A DNA stretch of 64,000 nt from Mucilaginibacter conchicola. Lineage in GTDB: Bacteria; Bacteroidota; Bacteroidia; Sphingobacteriales; Sphingobacteriaceae. The notes under the pieces were generated by a model that worked only from the letters and a program-made list of their open reading frames with translations, did not search any database and had not been told where the DNA came from. The position numbers and the translations under genes are program-made. Location of the stretch: positions 1,979,420 to 2,043,419 of the forward strand of contig NZ_QWDC01000001.1 of NCBI RefSeq assembly GCF_003432115.1, given 5' to 3'. Positions 42,913 through 53,252 of this stretch are shown here, piece after piece; within the stretch, counting starts at the first letter, position 1; each line of letters opens with the position of its first letter.

Positions 42913-43893
42913 TTATTGCCCCAATATCCAGGCGAAGATCAACGGGGCTACTATGGTAGCATCACTTTCTACGATAAACTTAGGTGTATCTATATCCAGC
43001 TTACCCCAGGTTATCTTCTCGTTTGGCACCGCGCCCGAGTATGAACCGTAAGAGGTGGTTGAGTCTGAGATTTGGCAGAAATAGCTCCAGAACGGGATGT
43101 TCTCCATCTCCATATCCTGGTAAAGCATTGGCACCACGCAGATAGGGAAATCGCCGGCAATACCGCCACCTATCTGGAAGAAACCTATACCCTTACCTTC
43201 TGAGTTTTTAACATACCAGTCGGCCAGCCATGCCATGTATTCGATACCGCTTTTCATGGTGGTGGCTTTTATCTCATTCTTGATCACATAAGATGCAAAA
43301 ATGTTACCCATGGTTGAGTCTTCCCATCCTGGTACCACAATTGGCAGGTCGCGTTCGGCAGCCGCCAGCATCCACGAGTTTTTAGGATCTATCTCGTAGT
43401 ACTGCTCCAATTCGCCGCTCATTAGTATTTTGTACATGTACTCGTGCGGGAAATAACGCTCGCCTGCGGTATCAGCATCTTTCCATATTTTGTGGATGTG
43501 CTTCTGTAGACGGCGGAAAGCTTCCTCCTCGGGGATACAGGTATCGGTTACGCGGTTGTAGTGGTTTTCTAAAAGGTCCCACTCATCCTGCGGACTAAGA
43601 TCGCGGTAGTTTGGCACGCGCTTGTAGTGCGAGTGCGCTACCAGGTTCATGATATCTTCTTCGAGGTTGGCACCTGTACAAGAGATAATGTCAATTTTTC
43701 CCTGGCGTATCATTTCGGCAAGCGAAATACCTAACTCGGCGGTGCTCATAGCGCCGGCAAGTGTAACCATCATTTTGCCGCCTTCGGTAAGGTGGGTTTC
43801 GTAACCTTTGGCTGCATCTACCAAAGCTGCTGCGTTAAAATGCAGGTAGTTTTTCTCAATAAACTGAGAAATTGGGCCTTTTGCTGTACTCAT
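42913..43893 (-). CDS. Deoxyhypusine synthase-like protein
   Basis: A 326-residue protein of the deoxyhypusine synthase superfamily. Conserved parts: VTLAGAMSTAELGISLAEMI (NAD site), DIISCTGANLEED, PIVVPGWEDSTMGN, and near the C-terminus SYSGAVPNEKITWGKL, where the Trp-Gly-Lys holds the catalytic lysine of true deoxyhypusine synthases. Bacteria lack eIF5A, and bacterial homologues are thought to make homospermidine or a related polyamine with NAD and spermidine. A -7-like box (TACTTTTG, minus strand, 43924-43917) lies just upstream. Single gene. Confidence 0.85.
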   Translation of the reverse strand: MSTAKGPISQFIEKNYLHFNAAALVDAAKGYETHLTEGGKMMVTLAGAMSTAELGISLAEMIRQGKIDIISCTGANLEEDIMNLVAHSHYKRVPNYRDLSPQDEWDLLENHYNRVTDTCIPEEEAFRRLQKHIHKIWKDADTAGERYFPHEYMYKILMSGELEQYYEIDPKNSWMLAAAERDLPIVVPGWEDSTMGNIFASYVIKNEIKATTMKSGIEYMAWLADWYVKNSEGKGIGFFQIGGGIAGDFPICVVPMLYQDMEMENIPFWSYFCQISDSTTSYGSYSGAVPNEKITWGKLDIDTPKFIVESDATIVAPLIFAWILGQ

Positions 43894-44006
43894 TTTATTC
43901 CTCTAAAATTATTTTGCAAAAGTAGCTATTTTGCGCACACCTGAATTTTAAATTACAAATTCGGTCAAAACAATGCCTTAACATTTACCTTTATGGCATA
44001 TACCGC

Positions 44007-45143
44007 ATGAAAAAACACCTTACAACCATAGTTCTTGTACTACTTTTTGCCCCGGCCTTTGCCCAAACCAACCTGTTGCCCAAGTTTATACGCCGTATGT
44101 ATTTTGAAAAAGATACCACCAAACGCCCAAGCTTTGTACTGCTGCCTGTGCTAAGTTCGGCACCCGAGACGGGTTTGGAAATTGGCGGCTCGGGTCTATA
44201 TTCTTTTTATACCGATACAACAAGCAACTTCACCCGCGTATCAAACATATTTGCCTATGCTACCATTACCACTAAAGGCCAAAGCCGCCTAAACCTGAGC
44301 AGCAGTTATTGGACACCCGGCAACCGATACCATTGTACAGGCGCTATTAACTACATTAATTTTCCGTTTGATTTTTATGGCATAGGCAACAACACTGCTA
44401 AAACCGATGCCGACCGCCTTGGCCAGAAACGCCTGCGGGTAACTTTTAGTGCCGAAAAGAGATTTGGCAAACACATCTACGCCGGCCTTGTTGGCGGCGG
44501 CTATTATTATCGTTTTAACGACCAGGAAACCGGCGGCATTTACACCACCAACCAGACAATTGAAGGCAAAGGCGGCGGCAACATCCTGTACGTTGGCCCC
44601 ACCCTTATATTTGATAATCGAAACAACAATACTTATACCACAAAAGGCACGCTGTTCACCAGTTACTTCAACTACATGAATGGCATTGGCAACACCAGTG
44701 GTTACCACGGCGGCCTGCTTAATATGGAAGTGGCGCAGTTCTTTAGCTTGGGCAAAAAGTTGGTGCTCGGCTTCAACGTACAAAGCCAGCACCTTACCGG
44801 CAACGAATCGCCGTTTTACCTGCTACCCGCTATGGGCAGTGACGAGTTGATGCGCGGTTATTACAACGGCCGTTTCCGCGACCGCAATTACCTGGCCGGC
44901 CAAACCGAACTGCGTTACCGCTTTACCGAGCGCATAGGCATTGTAGGTTTTGCCGCTACCGGCGAAGTGTTTAATAAAGATTTTGATATCAATCATCTTA
45001 AACCCAATTACGGCGGCGGCCTGCGCTATTTCTTTGATGTGCAAAAAGGCCTCAGCGTACGCGTAGATTACGGCGTTGGCGAAAAACGTCCCGGCGAAAG
45101 CAGACAAAGCGGCCTATATGTGGGATTGGGAGAAGCGTTTTAA
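44007..45143 (+). CDS. BamA/TamA-family outer membrane protein (surface antigen domain only)
   Basis: A 378-residue protein with a signal peptide (MKKHLTTIVLVLLFAPAFAQ). The rest alternates hydrophobic and polar residues as in a beta-barrel, and the RGYYNGRFRDRNYLAGQTELRYRF region matches the conserved loop and strand of the Omp85 barrel (the Arg-Gly-Tyr/Phe type motif). POTRA domains are absent. The C-terminus ends in a Phe, as outer-membrane barrels do. It is probably a phospholipase-like or metallophosphatase-linked barrel relative; function unknown. Confidence 0.82.
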   Translation: MKKHLTTIVLVLLFAPAFAQTNLLPKFIRRMYFEKDTTKRPSFVLLPVLSSAPETGLEIGGSGLYSFYTDTTSNFTRVSNIFAYATITTKGQSRLNLSSSYWTPGNRYHCTGAINYINFPFDFYGIGNNTAKTDADRLGQKRLRVTFSAEKRFGKHIYAGLVGGGYYYRFNDQETGGIYTTNQTIEGKGGGNILYVGPTLIFDNRNNNTYTTKGTLFTSYFNYMNGIGNTSGYHGGLLNMEVAQFFSLGKKLVLGFNVQSQHLTGNESPFYLLPAMGSDELMRGYYNGRFRDRNYLAGQTELRYRFTERIGIVGFAATGEVFNKDFDINHLKPNYGGGLRYFFDVQKGLSVRVDYGVGEKRPGESRQSGLYVGLGEAF

Positions 45144-45151
45144 AATCTCAT

Positions 45152-45183
45152 CCGTCATTGCGAGCGTAGCGTGGCAATGACGG
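45152..45183. repeat. REP-like hairpin (TCATTGC type)
   Basis: CCGTCATTGC (45152-45161) pairs with GCAATGACGG (45174-45183) around a 12-base loop containing GAGCGTAGCG. It is the same family as 63741-63766. Confidence 0.75.
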
Positions 45184-45204
45184 GTTGGGTAAAGAAAATA
45201 AAAA

Positions 45205-45297
45205 TGTCATTTCGAACGAGGTACGAGGAGAAATCTTCTACTGTTTAAGTATCGCTTGCAGAAAATTTCTCCTCGCTGTCGCTTGTTCGAAATGACA
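45205..45297. repeat. REP-like foldback element (TCATTTCGAAC type)
   Basis: Outer arms TGTCATTTCGAAC (45205-45217) and GTTCGAAATGACA (45285-45297) enclose inner arms GAGGAGAAAT and ATTTCTCCTC. A relative lies at 51950-52079. Confidence 0.8.
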
Positions 45298-45322
45298 ACG
45301 TGTTTATTTAAAGAAGAAGCTG

Positions 45323-45357
45323 TCTTGTTTCTTGACTCTCACTTCTTGACTCTCTTA
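45323..45357 (+). repeat. 7-bp periodic repeat (single arm)
   Basis: Five heptamers in phase: TCTTGTT, TCTTGAC, TCTCACT, TCTTGAC, TCTCTTA, directly downstream of pgi (stop at 45360). They match the right arm seen at 23418-23445 and 60321-60355. Confidence 0.75.
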
Positions 45358-45359
45358 AA

Positions 45360-47051
<1,692 letters not shown>

Positions 47052-47255
47052 CTAATCAAAGTTTTTAAATGCTGCCAAAGGTTACATCAGCGTGGCATAC
47101 TTAGTGTTTAACACACACTTATCAATTGTCATATTAATAAAATATTTGCCGATACATTGCGACATCACATTGGGTGTGGCAAAATTTTTGTCCTAATTTT
47201 AAATAGGTTAAGAAATCATAACGATTTTGTAAATCTGCCATTAACACATAAAACC

Positions 47256-47693
47256 ATGTTTGAAAAACTCTTTATGCTTGTAAAAAATAACGCCGGCAAG
47301 GCTGTTATTGAAAATCCGGTTATTCTGGAGAAAGACCGTGATGCCGTTATGAATGATGCCTCAAGCTCTATCATCGAAGTTTTAAAGAACCAGATGGATA
47401 GTGGTAAACTGAAAGACCTGGTAAAGTATTTTCAGTACCCAAGCATCTACCAAAACCCGCTTATTGACAGCGCCGTAAACCGTTTTACCAATAAGCTGAA
47501 CAATTACTATAATATTACCATAGAGAAAGCAACCGAAATTGCCCATGATCTGATTCCGCCGGTAATGCAGGAGATGATCAAACAATCTAAACAGGAAGAG
47601 AAAAACAACGACTTTAGTTTAAGCGCCATTTTGACCAAATTAAGCGGCAATATGGATATGACACCGCTGTTGCAACAGCTTCGCATCGCTTAA
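47256..47693 (+). CDS. Small all-helical cytoplasmic protein, unknown function
   Basis: A 145-residue protein from the ATG at 47256 (MFEKLFMLVKNNAGK); the earlier in-frame start adds a basic non-helical stretch with poor coding character. It is predicted mostly helical, with KATEIAHDLIPPVMQEMI in the middle and a Gly-free end NMDMTPLLQQLRIA. The layout is reminiscent of DUF937-type proteins, but I would not assign the family. A terminator follows. Confidence 0.7.
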   Translation: MFEKLFMLVKNNAGKAVIENPVILEKDRDAVMNDASSSIIEVLKNQMDSGKLKDLVKYFQYPSIYQNPLIDSAVNRFTNKLNNYYNITIEKATEIAHDLIPPVMQEMIKQSKQEEKNNDFSLSAILTKLSGNMDMTPLLQQLRIA

Positions 47694-47721
47694 TTTAAAA
47701 GATCAAAAAAGAGTTTTTACT

Positions 47722-47766
47722 AAAAAGGCTTGGGTTGCACATTGCAATTTGAGCCTTTTTATTTTT
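47722..47766 (+). terminator. Intrinsic terminator
   Basis: AAAAAGGCT (47722-47730) pairs with AGCCTTTTT (47752-47760), with an inner TTGCA/TGCAA pairing, then ATTTTT. It ends the 145-residue gene just before the prfB promoter. Confidence 0.85.
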
Positions 47767-47782
47767 GCGAGTACCAATTTTA

Positions 47783-47790
47783 TATATTTG
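47783..47790 (+). promoter_or_regulatory. Putative -7 box of prfB
   Basis: TATATTTG fits TAnnTTTG and ends five bases before the prfB ATG at 47796. If used, the mRNA would have almost no leader. Confidence 0.4.
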
Positions 47791-47795
47791 CCTTT

Positions 47796-48885
47796 ATGAC
47801 AAAAGACAACATCCAGGATTTAAGGGACAGAGTAACGTCCCTGAGGAGGCATCTTTGACATCGATACCAAACTCGATGCGATGCAAAAGGAACAGGATAT
47901 AACCATAGGCCCCAACTTTTGGGACCATCCTAAAGAAGCTGAAAAAGTACTGGCTTCTATCAAAACAAAAAAGGTTTGGACAGACGCTTTCCAAAAGGTT
48001 TCTTCAATTGTTGAAGACACTAACGTATTGTTTGAATTTTACCAGGGCGGCGATGCTACCGAGGCTGAGATGAAAGACCAGTTTGATGATGCGGTTACCG
48101 CAGTTGAAGAGCTGGAATTTAAGAACATGCTGAGCGCCGAAGAAGATCAGCTGAATGCCGTACTGCAAATAACTGCCGGCGCCGGTGGTACCGAAAGCTG
48201 CGATTGGGCCGGAATGCTGATGCGTATGTACATTATGTGGGGCGAAAAGAACGGCTACAAAGTTACCGAGCAAGATTACCAGGAAGGTGATGTTGCCGGT
48301 GTTAAAACCGTTACCCTGCAATTTGAAGGCGACTTTTCATACGGATACTTGAAAGGCGAGAATGGTGTGCACCGCTTAGTGCGTGTTTCTCCGTTTGATG
48401 CCAACGCCAAACGCCATACCTCATTTGCCTCAGTATATGTTTACCCGCTGGTTGATGATACCATCGAGATTGAGATAAACCCTGCGGATATTGAGTTTGA
48501 GACCTTCCGATCAGGCGGTGCCGGTGGGCAGAACGTGAATAAGGTAGAGACGGCCGTTCGCCTTTACCACAAACCATCGGGCATTATTATCAAGAACCAG
48601 GAATCGCGCTCGCAGTTACAGAATAAGGATAACGCCATGCGTTTGCTAAAATCGCAGTTGTACGAGATAGAGATGCGCAAGCGCCAGGAAACCACCAACG
48701 CCATAGAGGGCAATAAAAAGAAAATTGAGTGGGGCAGCCAGATCCGCAACTACGTATTACACCCATACAAACTGGTGAAAGATCTACGCACCGACCACGA
48801 AACATCAAACGCCCAAGCAGTGCTTGATGGCGAGCTGAACGAGTTCCTGAAGGCTTACCTGATGGAGTTTGGCGGAAGCAAATAA
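47796..48885 (+). CDS. prfB: Peptide chain release factor 2, programmed +1 frameshift
   Basis: The reading frame starts at the ATG 47796, runs 20 codons to CTT at 47853-47855, meets the in-frame UGA (47856-47858), and continues +1 from 47857 to the stop at 48885, giving ~362 residues. The rest has SPF ([11 protein letters not shown]) for UGA/UAA recognition and GGQ ([10 protein letters not shown]) for peptide release, both intact. A tool that starts at the internal ATG at 47881 would lose the first 28 residues. RF2 terminates translation at UAA/UGA. Single gene, followed by a repeat and a terminator. Confidence 0.95.
47844..47859 (+). promoter_or_regulatory. prfB autoregulatory frameshift site
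   Basis: AGGAGG (47844-47849), then CAT and CTTTGAC (47853-47859): the internal Shine-Dalgarno, slippery CUU and UGA-C context of RF2 autoregulation. Low RF2 favours slippage past the UGA. Confidence 0.95.
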
Positions 48886-48900
48886 AGGCCTCTGAGAAAT

Positions 48901-49007
48901 TGACTCGCCCCTGCCCCTCGCTGCTGCACAAAGAAGGGTTAATTTTCTCACTCTCTTTTTGCGCAGCAAAGATAGGGTCGACCAGCGTAGCGATGTCGGG
49001 GTGAGTA
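48901..49007. repeat. Foldback intergenic repeat (GACTCGCCCC type)
   Basis: Outer arms GACTCGCCCCTG... (from 48902) and ...CGGGGTGAGT (to 49007) and inner arms CTGCTGCACAAAG and CTTTTTGCGCAGC can pair imperfectly. It lies between prfB and its terminator. Confidence 0.65.
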
Positions 49008-49017
49008 AAATAATGAG

Positions 49018-49049
49018 AAACGATACTGCACACCACAGTATCGTTTTTT
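49018..49049 (+). terminator. Intrinsic terminator after prfB
   Basis: An 11-bp stem (49018-49028 with 49036-49046), a 7-base loop and a run of T. Confidence 0.85.
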
Positions 49050-49086
49050 GTTGGCAGATGTTGTACCTTGCTTTTACCAATTATTT

Positions 49087-50004
49087 ATGATGAAAAACTT
49101 ATTAACTGCTTTAGTTCTGACAGCTTCAACATTGGCGGCATCTGCCCAGCAGCAAACTCCGCTTCCATTATATCCCAAAGGTGTACCTAATTCTAAGCCC
49201 ACACCGGCAACTTACAAGGAAACTTCTAATGACCGTACCTGGATAACCAAAGTAAGTGTACCCACCCTTACCCCCTACCTGCCTGCCAAAGGCACTGCTA
49301 ACGGTACGGCAGTAGTGATCTGTCCGGGTGGTGCGTATGCGGGATTGGCCTATGCCCACGAGGGTATAGCCATTGCGCAAGAGTTTAATAAAATAGGGGT
49401 TACCGCCTTCCTGTTAAAATACCGACTGCCAAGCGACAGCATTATGACCGATAAAAGCATTGGCTCGTTGCAGGATGGGCAACGCGCCATCCAAATGGTA
49501 AGGCAGAACGCAACTAAATGGGGTATTAACCCGCAAAGGGTTGGTATCATCGGCTTCTCGGCAGGCGGCCACCTTGCATCAACCGAAGGAACTCATTTTG
49601 ATAAAGTAGTTATTGATAATAAAGACAACATCAGCGTACGCCCCGATTTTATGATGCTGATATACCCGGTGATCTCTTTCGGAGAGAAAGCACACGTAGG
49701 CTCGCGGGAAAACCTGATAGGGAAAGATGCTACTCAACAGCAAATAGACCTGTACTCGAACGAAAAACAGGTAACTGCCAATACCCCGCCCACCTTTATT
49801 GTATTTGCCGAGGACGACGATGTTGTGCCGGTTGAGAATGGAATATTAATGTATAATGCCCTCCTTCAGAATAAAGTGCCGGTTGAGATGCACCTAATGC
49901 CTAAAGGCGGCCACGGATTTGGGCTGAACAATCCAAAAACTAAAGCCAAATGGTTTGATTGGGCTAAGGGTTGGATAGATGATAATGGGTGGTTGAGTAA
50001 ATAA
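49087..50004 (+). CDS. Secreted alpha/beta-hydrolase (carbohydrate esterase-like)
   Basis: A 305-residue protein starting at the ATG pair 49087 with a signal peptide ending near SAQQ. Alpha/beta-hydrolase features: VVICPGGAYAGLAYAHEG (oxyanion region, ~75-95), GIIGFSAGGHLAS (nucleophile Ser), a catalytic Asp region in VFAEDDDVVP, and PKGGHGFG with the catalytic His. This matches the BD-FAE/xylan acetylesterase-like branch. A likely substrate is an acyl group on plant glycan; not certain. The next gene starts 6 bp later. Confidence 0.88.
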   Translation: MMKNLLTALVLTASTLAASAQQQTPLPLYPKGVPNSKPTPATYKETSNDRTWITKVSVPTLTPYLPAKGTANGTAVVICPGGAYAGLAYAHEGIAIAQEFNKIGVTAFLLKYRLPSDSIMTDKSIGSLQDGQRAIQMVRQNATKWGINPQRVGIIGFSAGGHLASTEGTHFDKVVIDNKDNISVRPDFMMLIYPVISFGEKAHVGSRENLIGKDATQQQIDLYSNEKQVTANTPPTFIVFAEDDDVVPVENGILMYNALLQNKVPVEMHLMPKGGHGFGLNNPKTKAKWFDWAKGWIDDNGWLSK

Positions 50005-50010
50005 GCAAAT

Positions 50011-50460
50011 ATGAGAAAGTTATTCTTTATATTTTACTTGATATTTACCGGCGTTTATGCCGGTGCGCAAGATTTAAACCAGCGCTTGTATAAAGCAGTG
50101 GCGGCTAAAGATACCTTAGCAGTAGAAAAATTACTTAGTAGCGGGGCTGATGCTAATTATAAACCTAAAATGGGGCAGGCCGAAATGAACTTGCTTAGCG
50201 TTGCCGTTACAAAAAACGACTTTAAATGTGTAAAGCTACTGATAGACCACAAGGCTAATGTTGACGGCAGGGACTGGTTTAATACAACGCCACTAATGTA
50301 CGCCGCTAATGGCGGTAACTTAGAGATAATCAAATACCTTCTGCAAAAGGGGGCCGATGTTAAAGCAAACGATGGGCAGGGAAATACAGTTCTGTCGGCA
50401 GCCAAAGAGAAGAATAACCCTGAAGTTATAAAACTCATTGAGGATAAGCTGAAAGAATGA
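50011..50460 (+). CDS. Exported ankyrin-repeat protein (149 aa)
   Basis: Signal peptide (MRKLFFIFYLIFTGVYAGAQ), then about four ankyrin repeats: KAVAAKDTLAVEKLLSSGADAN, LLSVAVTKNDFKCVKLLIDHKANVD, TPLMYAANGGNLEIIKYLLQKGADV and TVLSAAKEKNNPEVIKLI, each cited as a separate unit. It is periplasmic, unlike the two ankyrin proteins near 2-4 kb. It follows the esterase gene by 6 bp and runs to within 12 bp of the convergent sdaA stop. Confidence 0.88.
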   Translation: MRKLFFIFYLIFTGVYAGAQDLNQRLYKAVAAKDTLAVEKLLSSGADANYKPKMGQAEMNLLSVAVTKNDFKCVKLLIDHKANVDGRDWFNTTPLMYAANGGNLEIIKYLLQKGADVKANDGQGNTVLSAAKEKNNPEVIKLIEDKLKE

Positions 50461-50472
50461 CTTGCGCTCTTC

Positions 50473-51903
50473 CTAACACTCCGGCAAGCTTATCGGAATA
50501 TTAATAGCCAGCCCGCCGTCGGCGGTTTCTTTGTATTTGGAGTTCATGTCCTGGGCAGTTTGCCACATGGTTTTCACTACGGCATCCAAGCTTACTTTGG
50601 CTTTATCCGGGTTACTTTGCAGTGCAAGCTGACTGGCGGTAATAGCTTTTATCGCGCCCATGGTGTTACGCTCTATGCAGGGTACTTGCACCAGTCCGCC
50701 TATGGGGTCACAGGTCATGCCGAGGTGATGTTCCATGGCTATTTCGGCAGCCATTAAAACCTGACGCTGACTTCCGCCAAGGCATTCGGTTAAGGCCGCT
50801 GCGGCCATGGCTGATGATACACCTATCTCTGCCTGGCAGCCACCCATTGCCGCCGATATGGTTGCACCTTTTTTAAATATGCTACCGATCTCTGAAGCAA
50901 CAAATAAGAACTGGATTATCTTCTCCTCGCTAAAGCCATCGCAAAACGAGATAAAGTATTGCAGTACTGCCGGTATAACACCCGCAGCGCCGTTGGTAGG
51001 CGCGGTAACCACTCTGCCGAACGAGGCATTCTCCTCATTAACGGCCAAAGCAAAACAGCTTACCCAATCCAGGATATTTTGAAAACCCTGGCCAGTTTGG
51101 CGCATAGCATCAACCCAGCCTTTGTAGTCCTCATAAGGGATGCCTTTAACAAGGCGTTTGTTCAGTTTTGATGCACGGCGGGCAACGTTCAGTCCGCCCG
51201 GCAGGTAACCAGCGGTGTGACAGCCGCGGTACATGCACTCCTGCATTACCCGGAAAATATCCAGTACACCTTTGCGTGTATCTTGTTCGGTACGCCAGGC
51301 CGATTCATTTTCCATCACCACCTCAGAGATCTTTAGGCCGGTTTTGCGGCACCAGTGCAGCAGGTCACCGGCGGTATCTATCGGGAACGGCAGATCAACC
51401 TCTGTCTTCGTCGCGCTTTGCTCATCTTCTTTCACCACAAAGCCACCACCTATAGAATAGTAGGTGCCAGATATGGCAGTTTCATCTTGCAAGAAAGCTT
51501 GAAACGTTACGCCGTTAGGGTGAAATGGCAGACTCTCGGCAAAAAGGAATAGCAGGTCATCAGCAGCCGAAAAATTTATCTCATGTGTACCGCCTAAAGC
51601 CAGCTGATGCGAGTTGGTGATATCAGCAATTTTGCTGTCTATTTTATCTACCTCAAAAGTAACCGGATCATCACCACTTAAACCAAGTAAAATGGCTATA
51701 TCGGTACCGTGACCTTTGCCTGTTTTTGCCAGCGAACCATAAAGCAGTACTTTAAGTTGCACTACTTTCTGCAAAGCTCCGCGTTCGGCAATCAATTCGA
51801 CGAATTGTTGCGCAGCACGCCAGGGGCCAAGCGTATGCGAACTTGATGGCCCAATGCCAATTTTAAACATGTCAAATACGGAAATTTGCTCGCGCTGCTG
51901 CAT
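50473..51903 (-). CDS. sdaA: L-serine ammonia-lyase (iron-sulfur type)
   Basis: A 476-residue single-chain enzyme that deaminates L-serine to pyruvate. The beta domain begins with [20 protein letters not shown], and the alpha domain has [42 protein letters not shown] and VPCIERN, which provide three cysteines for the [4Fe-4S] cluster. It is full length, not the split Firmicute form. A TAATTTTG box lies four bases upstream of the ATG. Single gene. Confidence 0.95.
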   Translation of the reverse strand: MQQREQISVFDMFKIGIGPSSSHTLGPWRAAQQFVELIAERGALQKVVQLKVLLYGSLAKTGKGHGTDIAILLGLSGDDPVTFEVDKIDSKIADITNSHQLALGGTHEINFSAADDLLFLFAESLPFHPNGVTFQAFLQDETAISGTYYSIGGGFVVKEDEQSATKTEVDLPFPIDTAGDLLHWCRKTGLKISEVVMENESAWRTEQDTRKGVLDIFRVMQECMYRGCHTAGYLPGGLNVARRASKLNKRLVKGIPYEDYKGWVDAMRQTGQGFQNILDWVSCFALAVNEENASFGRVVTAPTNGAAGVIPAVLQYFISFCDGFSEEKIIQFLFVASEIGSIFKKGATISAAMGGCQAEIGVSSAMAAAALTECLGGSQRQVLMAAEIAMEHHLGMTCDPIGGLVQVPCIERNTMGAIKAITASQLALQSNPDKAKVSLDAVVKTMWQTAQDMNSKYKETADGGLAINIPISLPEC

Positions 51904-51949
51904 GCTTCAAAATTAGGGAATAATAAAGAGATTATGGATTAAAACAGGA

Positions 51950-52079
51950 TGTCATTTCGAGCGAGCGGAAGAAGGCGGCATGGGAGAACGGGCGACGAGA
52001 AATCTTGTTAGTTATGCTAAGCAATCCGCCTTTCATGAATAACAAGATTTCTCCTTGCTGTCGCCCGTTCGAAATGACA
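51950..52079. repeat. REP-like foldback element (TCATTTCGA type)
   Basis: Outer arms TGTCATTTCGA (51950-51960) and TCGAAATGACA (52069-52079); inner arms GGGCGAC/GTCGCCC and GAAATCTTGTTA/TAACAAGATTTC. It lies between sdaA and mscS, close to the end of mscS. Confidence 0.8.
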
Positions 52080-52091
52080 ATCGTTCAAGTG

Positions 52092-52943
52092 CTAACTATT
52101 CGTTCTGTTCACCAAAGCCTGTATCAGCTCTGCGCCGCTTGGGTCACCAGTACCGGGCAGCTTAACGCCGGCGGCGGAGAGACTCTTTACAATGGTTTCC
52201 TGCAAGTAGATCTTGGTTGAAAGGTAGTTTGATGGCTCTACCCATACGTTCACTATAAAGCGCATGCCGTCGCCCTCAAGCGCACTTACTCCAACGCGGG
52301 TTATCGGATCGGTAAGTACTTCGGGTGTACTTTTGATAATATCATTGATGATGCCTTTCACTTGTTCAATATCTACCGCATAGCCAAGTTTCAGCTCAAA
52401 ATCAAGGCGGCGCTTATGCTCGCGGGTAATGTTTACTATTACCTCGTTAAACAACTTCCCGTTGGGGATGATGACGGTTTTATTATCAGCAGTAAGCAAT
52501 ACGGTGTAGAATAACTGGATCGAAGTTACGCCACCTTCCTGGCCTTGTGCTTTTATGCTATCGCCAACGGCAAATGGTTTTAATAAGAGTATCAAAACCC
52601 CACCCGCAAAATTCTGCAACGTGCCTGATAAGGCTAAACCAGCGGCCACACCCAACGCACCAATAACGGTATTAATGAGTGTAAGCTCAAAACCCATATA
52701 GTTGAGCACGCTCACGGTGAGCAGCACATACATGGCTGTTATAGAAAGACTGAGAATAAATGGTTGCAGTGAAGAGCTAACCTTGCGGTGGCTTAAGCGC
52801 TTTAATAAGCGTGCGCGTATAAATGATATTACCCAAAGGCCAACCAGGAAAAATATGATGCCTATTGCGTAAACCGGGCCTCTGTTAATTAGCCAGTGGT
52901 GGAAAGTATTGTAGAATGTTTCGAGCTCCATAGCGGGAGCCAA
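52092..52943 (-). CDS. mscS: Small-conductance mechanosensitive channel (MscS family)
   Basis: A 283-residue protein: three N-terminal helices (~15-40, ~65-85, ~95-125), the pore helix TM3 around NTVIGALGVAAGLALSG, then the beta domain with FAVGDSIKAQGQEGGVTSI and the C-terminal cytoplasmic vestibule with VNITREHKRRLDF. It opens under membrane tension to relieve osmotic downshock. The length equals E. coli MscS. Single gene. Confidence 0.93.
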   Translation of the reverse strand: MAPAMELETFYNTFHHWLINRGPVYAIGIIFFLVGLWVISFIRARLLKRLSHRKVSSSLQPFILSLSITAMYVLLTVSVLNYMGFELTLINTVIGALGVAAGLALSGTLQNFAGGVLILLLKPFAVGDSIKAQGQEGGVTSIQLFYTVLLTADNKTVIIPNGKLFNEVIVNITREHKRRLDFELKLGYAVDIEQVKGIINDIIKSTPEVLTDPITRVGVSALEGDGMRFIVNVWVEPSNYLSTKIYLQETIVKSLSAAGVKLPGTGDPSGAELIQALVNRTNS

Positions 52944-53205
52944 AATAAAGAATATTTATTAACTGTAAAGGGCTACAAATAGCTCGGGGCCTTTAAACAG
53001 CACCCACTCTACCACCTTGCTGTGTAAATGTCTTTTTTTATGCACTATTTGTTTCATGCCTCAACAAATGCAAATGCTATGCCTTGGGAAACGAAATTCA
53101 AATTATGTAACAAACATTTAACATTGCTTAACAAAACGGCCTCTTATTAAACACTTTAATGACAAAAAGCGCCCCTAAAAAGCACCAAGCCGCGTTTTAA
53201 ACAAG

Positions 53206-53240
53206 AAACCCTTGTACGTTTTACCATACAAGGGTTTTTT
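53206..53240 (-). terminator. Intrinsic terminator downstream of groEL
   Basis: An 11-bp stem (53206-53216 with 53227-53237, AAACCCTTGTA), a 10-base loop, A and T runs on the two sides. It lies beyond the heptamer array, which is therefore in the groEL 3' untranslated region. Confidence 0.75.
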
Positions 53241-53252
53241 ATTTAGTCCGTA

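Noticed and set aside
44289..44792. Leftward ORF of 167 codons inside the BamA/TamA-like gene
   Set aside because: The plus-strand frame has a signal peptide and barrel pattern; the opposite frame is an alanine/valine-rich shadow.
45152..45297. tRNA gene suggested by TTCGAA stretches
   Set aside because: The GTTCGAA motif belongs to the foldback arms; no cloverleaf or acceptor stem can be formed.
47881..48885. prfB starting at the internal ATG at 47881
   Set aside because: The upstream frame with AGGAGG and CTTTGAC is the known RF2 frameshift, and the missing residues are part of the RF2 N-terminus.
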